From positions 81,307,410-81,371,409 of the forward strand of contig NC_134839.1 of the NCBI RefSeq assembly GCF_965363235.1: a stretch of DNA of 64,000 nucleotides, in the 5' to 3' direction. The notes beneath the pieces are model-generated. The model was not told the origin of the DNA and searched no databases. It worked only from the letters and a program-made list of their open reading frames with translations. This stretch comes from Mytilus galloprovincialis (lineage: Eukaryota; Mollusca; Bivalvia; Mytilida; Mytilidae). Of this stretch, positions 9,842 through 22,100 are shown one piece after another; position 1 is the first letter of the stretch; each line of letters opens with the position of its first letter. The position numbers and the translations under genes were made by a program.

Positions 9842-10930
9842 TTAATTTAAACTATCTGTGCCAGTTATTGATAACTGCAATTTAGCGGCTAGGTCTTCTG
9901 TAATGAACGACTTCTGTGCTCTTTTATCAAAAAGAATGTCGGCATCTAAACATCGTATTCTCGAAATTACAGGATTAATTGTGGTTTTGAGCACGACATT
10001 TGTGGTCGCCTGTGAATGTAAAATTGTGTCCGATTCCTTCGCGTTGTGTTGTGTGGTACTAACGTTCACACTAGCTTCTTTATCTATTTGTGCATTATTC
10101 TTACCTAAACTAGTGTGATGACGAAAGTGACATTTCCTGCATGTTTTGTTTGACCTACAATCAACCAAGTTGTGATGTCATGCGGTCTTTATATTCAATT
10201 ACTTTGGTACATTTTACCCGGGCGCGTGACTCGTGGCAATATTCGCATTGTTTAAAGTTGAAGTAAGTGTTTTGGTGAACCTTATTTTTGTTGCTATGAC
10301 TTGATTGCAGATTTTCTGGTTTCATGTTTGTCAAAATTGCTGCAGTAGCTGTAGGATTTTCATGACTGTCTATTGAGTTATCGGCTTCAATGATATTTAA
10401 TTAATTAAATATGCCCTTTAGTACGTCGGCCAAGCATATGTTAGTAGACTAGAATTCTCTTACAAGTTTTCCCTGGTAGTTTTTTCAATATAATTAGTAC
10501 TAACAGTGCTCCGCAATAATTATCAGTTTGTCCTACGGATTCTAAACCTCTTATGCATATTTCAATGTTGTCTTAAAAATGTTGGAGGTTGAAAAGTGTG
10601 TATCTAGGCGATGTGATATCAATACGTTCCGGCATATACCTCTGTGGTGCTGACAATATCTTTCGTGTAATAGGGAAATTGCCTTTTCATAGTTTGCAAT
10701 AGTGATCGCAAAACCCGTCACTGATGTAAGAGCTTCATCGTGAAGTAACGAACTCAAATGATTGAATTTTTTTGACGTTGCTTATGGTTGGGTTTGTATG
10801 CACGGCTGTTTGAAATAAGTCCCAAAATGACTGCCATTGAAGTATATCTCGATCGAAAGTAGGAGTATTGAACTCAGGTAATTTGCTGTATACACTTGTT
10901 AAGCTGAATGATGGGTGAAAATCTGACACG
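9842..10930 (-). pseudogene. BEL/Pao retrotransposon gag-protease remnant
   Basis: On the minus strand, 10929-10735 encodes a DUF1759-like gag segment (LPEFNTPTFDRDILQWQSFW... AVHTNP), continued at 10757-10551 (YEKAISLLHERYCQHH). At 10168-9842 comes a zinc-knuckle-like CRSNKTCRKCHFRHHTSL and then a DUF1758-like aspartic protease stretch with ILFDKRAQKSFITEDLA. The usual Asp-Gly/Asp-Ser active-site surroundings appear altered (FDKRAQ). The order gag then protease fits a BEL/Pao element. Frameshifts separate the parts; reverse transcriptase, integrase and LTRs are not seen. It is a dead fragment. Confidence 0.75.
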
Positions 10931-11394
10931 CTTTATGTGACGTCGTGTACATAGAGAGTAGTACCGGGAACACCTCATGTGCAATCCTTAACACCATCCC
11001 GTTTCAATCGATCGTGACACCATCGAATAAATCTTATCACCAAATGTATTAATGGAACAACCATTTGAAAATCTCGTTGATGGAGAAGGGACAGTAGGAT
11101 ACTTCCGGATTAACTATTTATTCTTTATCTGTTACTACGCATGCTTAGTTTTTTATAGCGGATTCGCCATGCGTGATTTATTTTCAAAAATCCTGCATTT
11201 ATTTTGCAGAATAATAATTTTACATCCTGTCCTGTTCAAATTATTCATCTTCAGTTCTTACCTGACCAACTTATCAATTTTCAAAATCCTTCCCTGGAAA
11301 CCAATGTTCCCAATGCCTGCCACCCCTGGCCTTTAAATTAAATGGTTGTCCAATTACCACGATCAACATGACTGACACCTAAAGTGGAATTGGT
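10931..11394. other. Intergenic with weak repeat character
   Basis: No gene is supported. The stretch around 11155-11340 reads like part of a dispersed repeat ('gcctgccacccctggccttt', compare 'gcctgccattggtggctgcc' at 48665), with no conserved coding. Confidence 0.3.
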
Positions 11395-11610
11395 TTTACT
11401 TTCACGTCGGAAGCAGATAAGATCACCCCAGTTTTATGTGGAGTTCAAGTTGATCCGACTTGAGCTTTGTTTTATGGATTTGTTTATCTTTTAGTTGTTT
11501 CTGTGGGTTTTTTTTTTTTTTTTTTTTTTTTTTGCTATAGCATTTAAAGTACATCCTTAGTTTTGATTGTCGCCTTGGCATTTTCCCCATTTTTTAAAGA
11601 AAAAAATTGA
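11395..11610. repeat. Diverged dispersed repeat D with poly-T
   Basis: Contains 'ttttatgtggagttcaagtt' and a poly-T run at 11508-11533. It resembles the family seen at 48440-48640 ('ggttttatgtggtaatttt') and, inverted, at 23135-23360. Confidence 0.35.
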
Positions 11611-13001
11611 AATGAATTAGTTGACAAGGCTTATCTGTAATATTTCAATTTTTATTCTGTTGAATCTTAACTGCTTTGATATAAAAGCAGCAGCTAGAGT
11701 AGTTAAACCTTTCGCTAGCCCGTAATTACTTATTATAGGCATGCATTGCATTTAACCAGTGAATCATGTTTTAAGTATGGCATTTTAATATAATCTTTTT
11801 TTACGGGGATTATCGTCATATTTTGCTTCTCTAACGAATATAATAGATGATAAAGTTTTGATTTTTCTTAGCTTTGATTAACTGGTAATTTGAATTTCAA
11901 AATATTTTCCTTTGTTATATTTATATATACGTTAATACATTGCATAAAGGTATTTTCAAAAGGCAGAAATTTCAGGGTTTTTATAGTCGTTAATTTTTTT
12001 TTTTATCATTTAATTTTTCAATAAAGTTCAAAATATTATGTGTTAATGTCTTAATATTAATTAAAAATTATGCAATATTATGTTTAAATGGGGATACACT
12101 ATGAAATTTCGTAACTTGTTTATAAGCCATAAGTGTTAACCAAAACATCGAATTGTAATATGTATGAATCATTTTATAATATTAAATTCAGACCAAAAGA
12201 TATATAATCTTATTTTTTTTCTCAGTAAACCAAATTACATTGGTATAAAGATACATACAATATGTATGTGTAAAGAATACTAACTTTATATAAAAGCAAT
12301 ACAGAGGCAAACATCATAAATTATTTGATATGGTAAATTAAATTACTGAATAAATATGTGAAAATGAATGAACATTGACCTGTTTTCTTAAAGGTAAGAC
12401 AATACATGTTGTATGATTATTTAAAGCGTGATGCATGCGGTACAAACCATCGAAAATTATTGGTTCATTCTAAACTAACATGAACGTAAACTTCAACACG
12501 TAAATAATGCAAAACCTAAATATTCAATAGACCATAACTATGAGGAACTGAAACATGCTGAAGAAAAATGAGTTTGGTTGTACAAGTTAAATGGAATTAT
12601 ATGATTTAAAGGACACGTTTTGTTTGTAAATTTTAAGTTCATAAAATTATGAAAAAATACTTTAACTTCGATTAGCGGTATACTACTGTTGCTTTTATAT
12701 GTTGCAATCCTACGAGCATAGGTGACCTTAAACGGTTTCGACAGTTCACCCTATCCCTTTTTAATTATTATGCTCTAAAAATTCTTATATTTTTAGCTTT
12801 CTAAATATTGTCTAGAATAAATAAAGCCAGTTCAATATTTTGAATTTTTATCGTAACTTAAATAAGATAAGCATGAGAGAAAATCATGTGTCTAGTTATA
12901 TATACCAGACCTTAGTACTATATCGATTAAATATTCAGGTCATTGCATGACGAATACTTTGGATAGTTACCTCGAACCTTGTAATAAAGACCAGATATTT
13001 T
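11611..13001. other. AT-rich 5' flank of the large gene
   Basis: No coding region found. A short repeat remnant 'agcggtatactactgttgc' lies at 12674-12692, matching the end of repeat B. The promoter of the gene at 13031 must lie here or near its right end. Confidence 0.4.
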
Positions 13002-13028
13002 TATAAAAGTAATCTCCACAATCATACT
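13002..13028 (+). promoter_or_regulatory. Possible TATA box and initiator before the large gene
   Basis: TATAAAAG lies at 13002-13009 and an initiator-like TCATACT at 13022-13028. The spacing (about 22 bases) is shorter than the usual 28-34 and the leader before the ATG would be only a few bases, so this is tentative; an upstream non-coding exon is an alternative. Confidence 0.25.
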
Positions 13029-13030
13029 TA

Positions 13031-13070
13031 ATGGCGCTGACAAGTCTTATATTCTTTGTTGCTGTTTTGG
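13031..13070 (+). CDS. Exon 1: signal peptide
   Basis: ATG at 13031, then MALTSLIFFVAVL and a split codon before the donor GTAAGT at 13071. This is a hydrophobic secretion signal, likely cleaved just inside exon 2 (near VLA/TTDG). Reading on past the donor runs into the TTC microsatellite and gives an artificial poly-serine tail, so the splice is the better reading. Confidence 0.75.
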
Positions 13071-13153
13071 GTAAGTTTTTCTATAAGGTTTCTAATGAAA
13101 TTTTTTTCTGTGCTGCGGTAAAATTTCAGAAATCATTGGATACTAAGGATTTA

Positions 13154-13184
<31 letters not shown>

Positions 13185-16100
13185 CTTCTTCTTCTTTTTC
13201 TTCTTCTTCTTCTTCTTCTTCTTCTTCTTCTTCTTCTTCTTCTTCTTCGTCTTCTTAGAAGAACTATAATGAATAAATTATCAATCAATCATTGCAGGAG
13301 ATACTGAGTTTCTTGTATCAAAAGTAACATTGTACATAATGGTGTAAGGAGTTTTAGTGTAGTGATTGGTGAAGGTCTTGGTATGCAGTATGTGTCTGCT
13401 ATCAAGACATTCTAACTTGTTCGCAGTAACCCGCTTGTCATAGTCTGCTGACAAAGATATTGGCCTAGAAAGAAAATCTTCTCTTATGAACAAGTTTTAA
13501 GATTTTGGGTCTACCAAAAGCCAGTTTGGGTTGCTCACTGAACAAACATGGGATTGTTTTGTTTGATCATTTTCTCTTTATTATGGAAAAGTAATTCTTG
13601 GTGAGATTTGAGATCAACAGATCCATACTACTCTGAGTATAGAGCTTCACTTATGTCAAACCGTAATTATGTATAATAAATATATTTATACATTTATAAA
13701 TAGAACGAACAAACCATGGCCTATTTTAAGGGAGATAAAAACTTATTGTTAGCACAATTACATAGCCTGTGTATTTGAATTATGCCCAAACTTTATTGCT
13801 TAGTACTCTATTCTATATATTTTTACTTTTATAGCGACAACAGACGGTTTGAATTGCTTTGGACAATTTTGTCAAGGTAATGAGGTAAGTTGAATTAAAT
13901 GTGAAATAAGTAAAATATAAAATGATAAAAAAATATATCTATGATGTCATACATTCTGAGAAATTTCTTATTATTATTATTCATCAAACACGCCTAAGGA
14001 TACATATTTAGATACATGGACTTTTTCTAAAAAAAAAAAAGAGGTCAATAAAGATATATTTTAAAAAGCTTGCTCTGTCAGTCTGTGATGGACCAGCTTT
14101 ACTTATATGAATAATGGGATAGTTTCATACATTTGACCTAAACTGGTTAATAAATCTCATCATCATGCAAAACATGACTTTTTTCTGTTAATAATAGGTT
14201 ATAACTAGAAAGGTACCAATATTTCTTCATTGAATGAGCTTTTTGACAATAACTATCTGTTTAATGATGCAAAAGGTCAAACTTGAGAATACAGAACTAA
14301 TTGAACAGATTTCTATGTATCTAACTGTAGATCTTCCATAATGCCAGTATATGGTAGAAATATGCTCGATGTATTACGTTTGATTTTCTTTGCCCAAGAT
14401 TGAATATTATCGCTATTTTGTGCATTTTTCCTTTGCTTTTTTTTTGTGATAATTTTTCATATCATGCTTCTCGCTTGAGATGGAAAATTATCGCTATGAA
14501 CTAAAGAGGCACGTGGCGTTGCTAATGAAATTGACATGAAATTGACAACGTCGTCATAGTACACCTATATTGCTAACAACAGAAATTAAATTATTTTTGT
14601 ATTTTTTTTTCAGTACTGTTTTATTAAAATTCATGAAGGCAGTGGAAATTGTGTTATACCTCACGGAGTAAGTCCTGTATTTAATTTAACTTGTCTAATA
14701 TGCATATGCAAAACTGTATCAATTTGTCATTGTTTTCTTCAATGCAGTGATAATTTAAAATGTTATCATTAAGAGACATTTTACAAAGCTGCTTTATCTA
14801 GAAAGAATTTAAATGCACCACTTTCACGTTATCTGACATGTCAACAACTGCTAGTAGTCCTTTGTTTAGGTTTGGTATTGAGAGGTTTAGCAAGCTATAC
14901 AACCAGTTTTAATCCACCAAGAAAATGACTGTACCAAGTCAGGAATATGACAGTTATTATCCCTTCGTTTAATGTGTTTGAGTTTTTGATTTTAAAATTT
15001 TAAGGGGCATTCCGATTTGAATTTTCCACCTAGATTATCATTTTTATTACCTGTTTTTTGTTAACTTATGCTGATCGTTGTTATTTTACTAAGTTTCTTC
15101 TGTTACCTATTCTAATATCAGACTCGGAGTTCTTTAAAACTGTGTTTAACTTTACCTCTTTCTGTGTGGTTGTTTATTTCCCATTCACTAGAGGTATAGC
15201 AGGAGGTTTGAGATTGCATAAAACAAACCCGTTGTTTTTTTACGCCTGTCCGAAGTTCGGAACCTTTATTATTTATTTTTTTTGTGTTTTTTTTTTAATT
15301 TTGTGGAAATTCATTCAAATGTTTTGTAATCCTGTGTATTGTTCATTTTTCTGAACTAGTATTTACTATTGTTTACGGGTCAGCTGAAGTCCACCTCCCG
15401 TTGCCAGATTGTCTTGCTGCGTTGAATAGATATAAGAATATGTGGTAGAAGTGTCAATGAAACAAATCTACATCCAAATCAGATTTTGTAAAAGTAAACC
15501 AGTATATTCAAAGTACGGTCTTCATTTAATAACCCTTTGGGGCATTAAGGAGGTTCGAGGGTACAAAAATTTCAGAAAAATTATTTTACATTTTTTTGGC
15601 CCTAGATGACATTTAAAATGTTTATATCATTGAAAAGAAAAATCCCACCGATGATCAAAGGATCACTGTGCAACAATAACTTCAATTTATTAAAAATGTC
15701 TTAATTTTACAGCACCAACAGGGACACCAGCAATGCATAGGACTCCATCACGGAGGAGATCATTGTTACTGTCACGAACAAGCATGTGTTGATTCTATGG
15801 GTAAGTATAAAGAATCTAACTGTATCTTATTTAGAAAAGTATATCCCTTGACATTAAAGATATGTATAAAGCAATAAGGTAAAACAAATTGTCTCTTACA
15901 TTACAAAATTGTATCCAATGAATTAAAAACTAATTGCAAAAAAAGTTCTAGAACGACTCATCTCTATCAGAATCTTGCATGACATTTTCGCCTATGTAAG
16001 TTTTGAACGTAACTGGATCTTACTAAGGTACTCAAATTGTAAAATGGGTAGGGTGCATATTATGCTTGATGGCATACAGAAAAATTAAAAAAAACAGAGG

Positions 16101-19100
16101 TGAAAAATTACTAACCAGTTGTTGGCATGACACGGATTATGTTCTTCTCATATATTTTAAGATGGTATGATACTAAACCTCTAACGGGAGGGATTGTGCT
16201 TGATATTCATATTATAAAGACATAATCTTTCAATCAGTTTAATTGAAGTCTGGAGCTGGCATGTCATTAACTGCTAGTAGTTTATGTTAATTTATGTATT
16301 ATTGTCATTTTGTTTGTCTCTTTGACACATTAAAATAACATTGAGAAGGGAAATGGGGAATGTGTCAAAGCGACAACAACCCGACCATAGAGCAGACAAC
16401 AGCCGAAGGCCACCAATGGGTCTTCAATGTAACGAGAAACTCCCGCACCCGAAGGCGTCCTTCAGTTGGCCCCTAAACAAATATGTATACTAGTACAGTG
16501 ATAATGGACGTCATACTAAACACCGAATTATACACAAGAAACTAAAATTAAATATCATACAAGACTAAAAAAGGCCAGGGGCTCCTGACTTGGGACAGGC
16601 GCAAAATTGCGGCGAGGTTAAACATGTTTTATGAGATAGAAAAAAACAAACGCACAACAATACGCACAGTAAAACTCAGTTTAAGAGAAGTCCAAGTCCC
16701 GTGTCAGAATATGAAACAAAAGAAAATAAACAAAATGACAATAATACATAAATAACAACAGACTACTAACAGTAACTGACATGCCAGCTCCAGGCCTCAA
16801 TTAAGCTGATTGAAAGATAATGTCTTCATCAGATGAATATCAGGCACATCCCTCCTTTTAGGGGTTTAGTATCATACCATCGTGAAATATATGAGACGAA
16901 CATACCCCGTGTCATACCAACAACTGGTTTTAGAATAAATGTGTTTAATTCCGATGCAAAGACCCTATAAGTGAATCAATATTAAAGCCAAAATATGAAA
17001 TCTTTGATGACCTGACAACAGTATCGTAACTATATGCTTTCTTAATATCCCTTCTTAACATTCCCTATTTCTGTTTTCAATTTTATGAAACTGGTCATAC
17101 CTTTTCATTGTACGTTCTTTTAACAGTACTTCTTATATAAAAAGGTGACAGAGGAGAACTAGTGTAACTGCGTCAAAAATTGGTATGTCCATGCAAATTC
17201 ACAAATCATGTGGTTGTCTTTTCCTTTTCATATATTCTGTCTTTTGAGAATTTGGAGTGATTTAACAATTATGTATAATTATATACTCTAGGCGATCTAG
17301 AGAAATTGTTATACAGTTTTGGAAATTTTTCTCCGTTGGAAATCGTTTTATGACTTCTAGATATATGAAATCGATTACTTTCGAAAGCTAATTCGTGTGT
17401 AGCACAACACTATGTATGTGGTAACAACGACCCTTTATGTAAACATAAAGTCATCATTTGTCGTAATTGCAAAACCCGGATTTCGATCAAATTGTTGCGT
17501 TTAAAAAGACATACTAGTATCATGCTTAAATTAAAAAGGGTTCTTTATTTGTGGTGTTCGATTTGCTAAGTCATTGTTTTCTGCGTTGTGTTTGTTTAAC
17601 TAGACTAAGTGTTTGTCTGTTGGTCGTTGGTTGTTCATATTTAACCTTGGCATTGTCAGTTTATTTTTGAATTGTAATGCAAATATCTTATTTTGTGAAA
17701 GTCTACATATCTTTTTTTATCCATAGAAATGATCATCAACGTTCTTTTTTGTTGGTAATTTTAACATAAATAGGGGTATTACATTTTTAAAGTTTAATTT
17801 TAGATAATTTATTTTCTAATTCTTTATAAGATTAAATGATTCATAAATTATTATTTGGATTATAGATAAAATAATTTGAGATTTATATCTCTCAATGTGA
17901 AATGAGAAAATGTTTAATATAACTTATCATAGAGTGATTTATGTTTATTCTTTTGTCGAAAAGACATATATATATATATATATTATATTATATACAACTC
18001 GTCTATATCAACCCAACAATGTTAGATCTGTAAATTTGCTTTCGCAAATTTTTGGTTCTTCCCTCGCCGGGATTCGAACCCATGCTACTGTGATATCGTG
18101 ACACCAAATCGCCTGCACTGCAGCCGTGCCGCTAGACCACACGACCACCTGGGCTCTCAAAAAAAGAGCTTTCGCTGGCCGTGTGTTACCTTTCCTCGTC
18201 AGTTTTAATCTAGCGGCGTACTACAGTACATGATATATAAGGCATGAAGATGTTATTGTTACAGATCAGCTAAATTATCTATAGTAAAGGATCCTACAAA
18301 TTAATGCAATATACAGTCACAGAAAATAATTATATAATATATATATATTATCTTATGTTTTACGTTGTCATGGTTAGTTTATAATTATTTTGGTATAAAG
18401 TGACTCGATATTTGGCTTGATATTTGCTGTTTTATAAAGTATATATATTGTAAAAATGTATAGGAATTCCTTTAATTGCAATTTATACAAACTTGTTGTA
18501 TGTAGTCAGTCTGTATTATTGTCTCATATTGTAATTTTTTTGTAGTCTCTTATCTTTCCTGAAATCTTGTAGATGTAAATATTTCCTGTAGTTTAAGAAG
18601 GTGGTTGTTTATTATTTTGTTGTTGTCCAGTGGTATGCAAACCCTTCTTTTATAAATGTATAATGTCAGTGAAACAAAACAATGAAGGTTACCAATGACA
18701 GGCGTACTAAATATTTTGAGTTATATTCATTTACCTATCCCAAAGAGCAAAGTTTTATAATGTAAGCCTTCCATTGATGAAAAGAAAGTTAACGATCACA
18801 TGCATCAACCTGTATTGTACAGCTGTAATTTAGGTAAATTATTTTCTGTGTGTATTGATGAGAAGTCCTGAAGTTCAATAATTGGTTCAAGTAAACTCTC
18901 CTGATAAAACAAATCTCAATTAAAGTCAAGACAGTTACCCACATATTAAGCATTGTACACCAATTACCAGCTCAAAACACAACTAAACCAAATTTAACAT
19001 AAGGGATATCTGTGTGTTAACCAAGACATAATCCTTGCAAGTCACTCTGGCTTAAAGCAGGAAGATGTGTTAGAATAATAGTTTTATTATAAACAATCAA

Positions 19101-22100
19101 AACATTTTTGGCCCTTGAGAAACACTCAGCATACAAAATTAAATTTTGAGTTCCTGTCTGAGCAAGTCAGCTTGCAACCTTCAGTGTGAGGAAGACTCTG
19201 CCTGCCCGACAATGCGCCAGCCAGGAAGTGGAGTGTCTCCACAGAGAGAATGAGAATAGACATCTCATCTGGAGCCGGGTTGTGCAAGGTCTGCATCAGG
19301 GGATAGCCTATGTGCTAGTAGAGTAGCAGGGGTCTATCAAACTGGCGCTGGAATAATTTAGATAAACTTTGTCCCCGAAATGCTTGGGGATGAATGAAAT
19401 TTTAGAAATGACCAGTGATAAAATTCCATCAAGGTCCAAAAGATGGAACAGCTGAGTGCCCCCAAGGATTTAGGAGTGTGGACTTATTCACCTTCAATAA
19501 AGTCATGAGAGAAAAAAAAATTAAAACAAATACACCTGTTTACAAACTTTACATATTAAACCTTTATAATGTAAATACATTTTGTACTGATAGATAAAAA
19601 CATCATAATGCTATGTGTTAGGAATTACCTAACAAATCTTGTGCATACTTAATGAAGAAGATGATACTCTTATATACCTGCAGTAACGTAACTATCAGAG
19701 CACCAGCGTCCTAGTACTTGACTAAATGGTCTTCAATATTTGCTTTAAAGGCTGTTGTGGCAGCTCCAATGCGTAAGCTATGACCATTGAAGTGATCAGG
19801 GTTGAAGCCACATAAACTATTAAGTACATGTTAAATGCAATTAATGAAATAATTTCTTTTCAAGGCTGAAAAATAGTATGAGATCAAAAAAAAAAAAACA
19901 TCAGATTGGAGATTAGGGATTAGACTTTTTCTAATTTGAAAATATTTAATTATTAAGATATTATAAGGACACATTTGATTTTGTACTTTATGAAGTTGAA
20001 TATCTATACCCTTCCTGGAGGGATCTGTTTTTTAGACTGTTTTTGTTTCAAAACGGTCATATCTTTATAAAATATAATATCTCCAATACATAAATTTACA
20101 GATGAGTCAAATTGTTTGAAGCATGAGAATGCTATAATATGAAATTAAATTCAGTATGCCAGAAAATAATATTCAGTATTCAATAATGAGAATACCAGAA
20201 AAATAATATTCACTATTCAACAATGAAAATTCTATAAAAATGATAATCAGTATTCGAATTATGAGAATGCTATAAAAAAAAAACACTCAATGATGAAAAT
20301 GCTATAAAAATGATAATCAGTGTTCAAATTATTACAATGCTTTAAAAATAATACTCAATGATGAAAATGCTATAAAAATGATAATCAGTGTTCAAATTAT
20401 GAGAATGCTAGAACATCAAAGTTCAAACATTAGAATGCTATAAAATTATCTTCAGTATTCAATGATGAGAATGCTGTAAAAAGGATATTCAATGTCAAAA
20501 TTCTAAAATGAGAAAGCTACACCAGATCTATTAATTTGAACGTCATAGAAGATGCATTCAGTATGCATTTAAGAATGAGGATGAAAAACTGCCTGTATGT
20601 CAATCTGCCAGTTCGGGAATGTGGAGCAAGGGGTTTCCACAGAGAGGATGAGAATAGACATCTCATCTGCAGCCGGGTTGTGCAAGGTCTGCATCAGGGG
20701 ATAGCTCATGTGCTAGTAGAGTAGCAGGGGTCTATCAAAACTGGCTCTGCAATACAGGCATGAGGATGTAATAAACCATATTCAGTATGATAAAAAAAAA
20801 TTGAATAAATTTGTGAAGATGCCAATCTGTTCAATTTTTATGCAGTTAATAAATAAATCCTTGGCTAGAAGTTCTCATCATTAAATACATGTTATATGCA
20901 GTTAATATATTTAATAGTCCTTTCGAAGATTCTTATAGAGCAATAAAACCTATGTGCATACTGTCACTTACTTTGAATAAATAGATAACAGTAAAAAAAA
21001 GGGTGAACATCTTGAAAAAGACATACAAATGTATAAAACATCTCTTTATAATAAGTACAAGCCAGTTGTATGGTTCCATGGTGTAGACAGTTTTAAATGT
21101 AAGATAGTCCATCTAAAAGATGTATATTGTTTCAAGCATGCTAAAAATAGCAACGTCCCAATTACAATTGGTTCATAATCACATACTTCCTGACCTCTTT
21201 GGTACAGATGAGGCTCACAGTAGTGCAGTTTGTAGTCAATATCCTAAAAATGGTACTGATTGGATGGTTGGAGAAACTATGTCCACATGAAAATAGAATC
21301 TGAATATACTCTATGTTGTAGTAAGGAGGCTCTAGTTTCAAATGTTGTATGGTTGAAGTATCTGTTACAATCCTGTATGAACATGGGAGCATTCTGAATT
21401 GATAAACATGTTAAATGCTCATCTGTGCTTAAACCACGGGTTAAGGATGAAATATTGTTTAAAATTATCAAATTTCAAAGTGATACTACAATAAGAATAC
21501 TGGCAATGTTCAAGTGTATATATCGGTATGATTGAGCTTCAGTTGATTGAAATGTAAAGTTTAAAATCCATGCCTGGAAAATGTTGGTCCCATTGAGATA
21601 TAAGTTCAACTGTAATCCCGTCTAGGTAAGTTAATCACTTTAAAATCACAGTGTCCAATGTCTTTGTTTGTAAATCTGATGAAACTCAGTGTGCATACAG
21701 GAGGTGCAAGTCTCCATTTCCATAATGTTTAATATGCAAAAGAAATAAAGGAAGCCAGGTGTCAGTAATAGGCAATATTGAATGCTGGAATTCATTCTAT
21801 GAATATATATATATATATATGTGTAAATGTAAAACAAAACAAAGTAACTGTTTTACCCATTAAATCGGAACTGAATTATACTAAATGTCAACAAGTGTAA
21901 TTCCTCAACTTTTTAAATCAGTAAAATACCGGTATAAGGAGATGCAATATAACTTTAATATCTGTATAATCTTTATATTAAACACTCATATATAAAAAGA
22001 GGTATAAGCCATATATAGAATATACTATATACAATGTAATTGTCAGAAATAATTGAGTGTCTCTCAATTATAAAAACAAAAAATTGTAATAAACTACTTT

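Noticed and set aside
9858..10118. Plus-strand membrane-like open frame at 9858-10118
   Set aside because: It is the antisense of the BEL/Pao protease remnant; the minus strand carries the family motifs.
13031..13258. Single open frame with a long poly-serine tail
   Set aside because: The tail is the TTC microsatellite of intron 1 read through; a consensus donor GTAAGT at 13071 and a phase-matched exon at 13835 explain the start better.
18060..18153. tRNA gene on the minus strand
   Set aside because: A and B boxes are present, but the sequence continues into a repeat body with a TA tail and has a second copy in the window, so it is a tRNA-derived SINE.
20536..20724. Short open frame on the plus strand
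   Set aside because: It overlaps the direct-repeat unit, and the frame is not kept in the other copy at 19155-19360.
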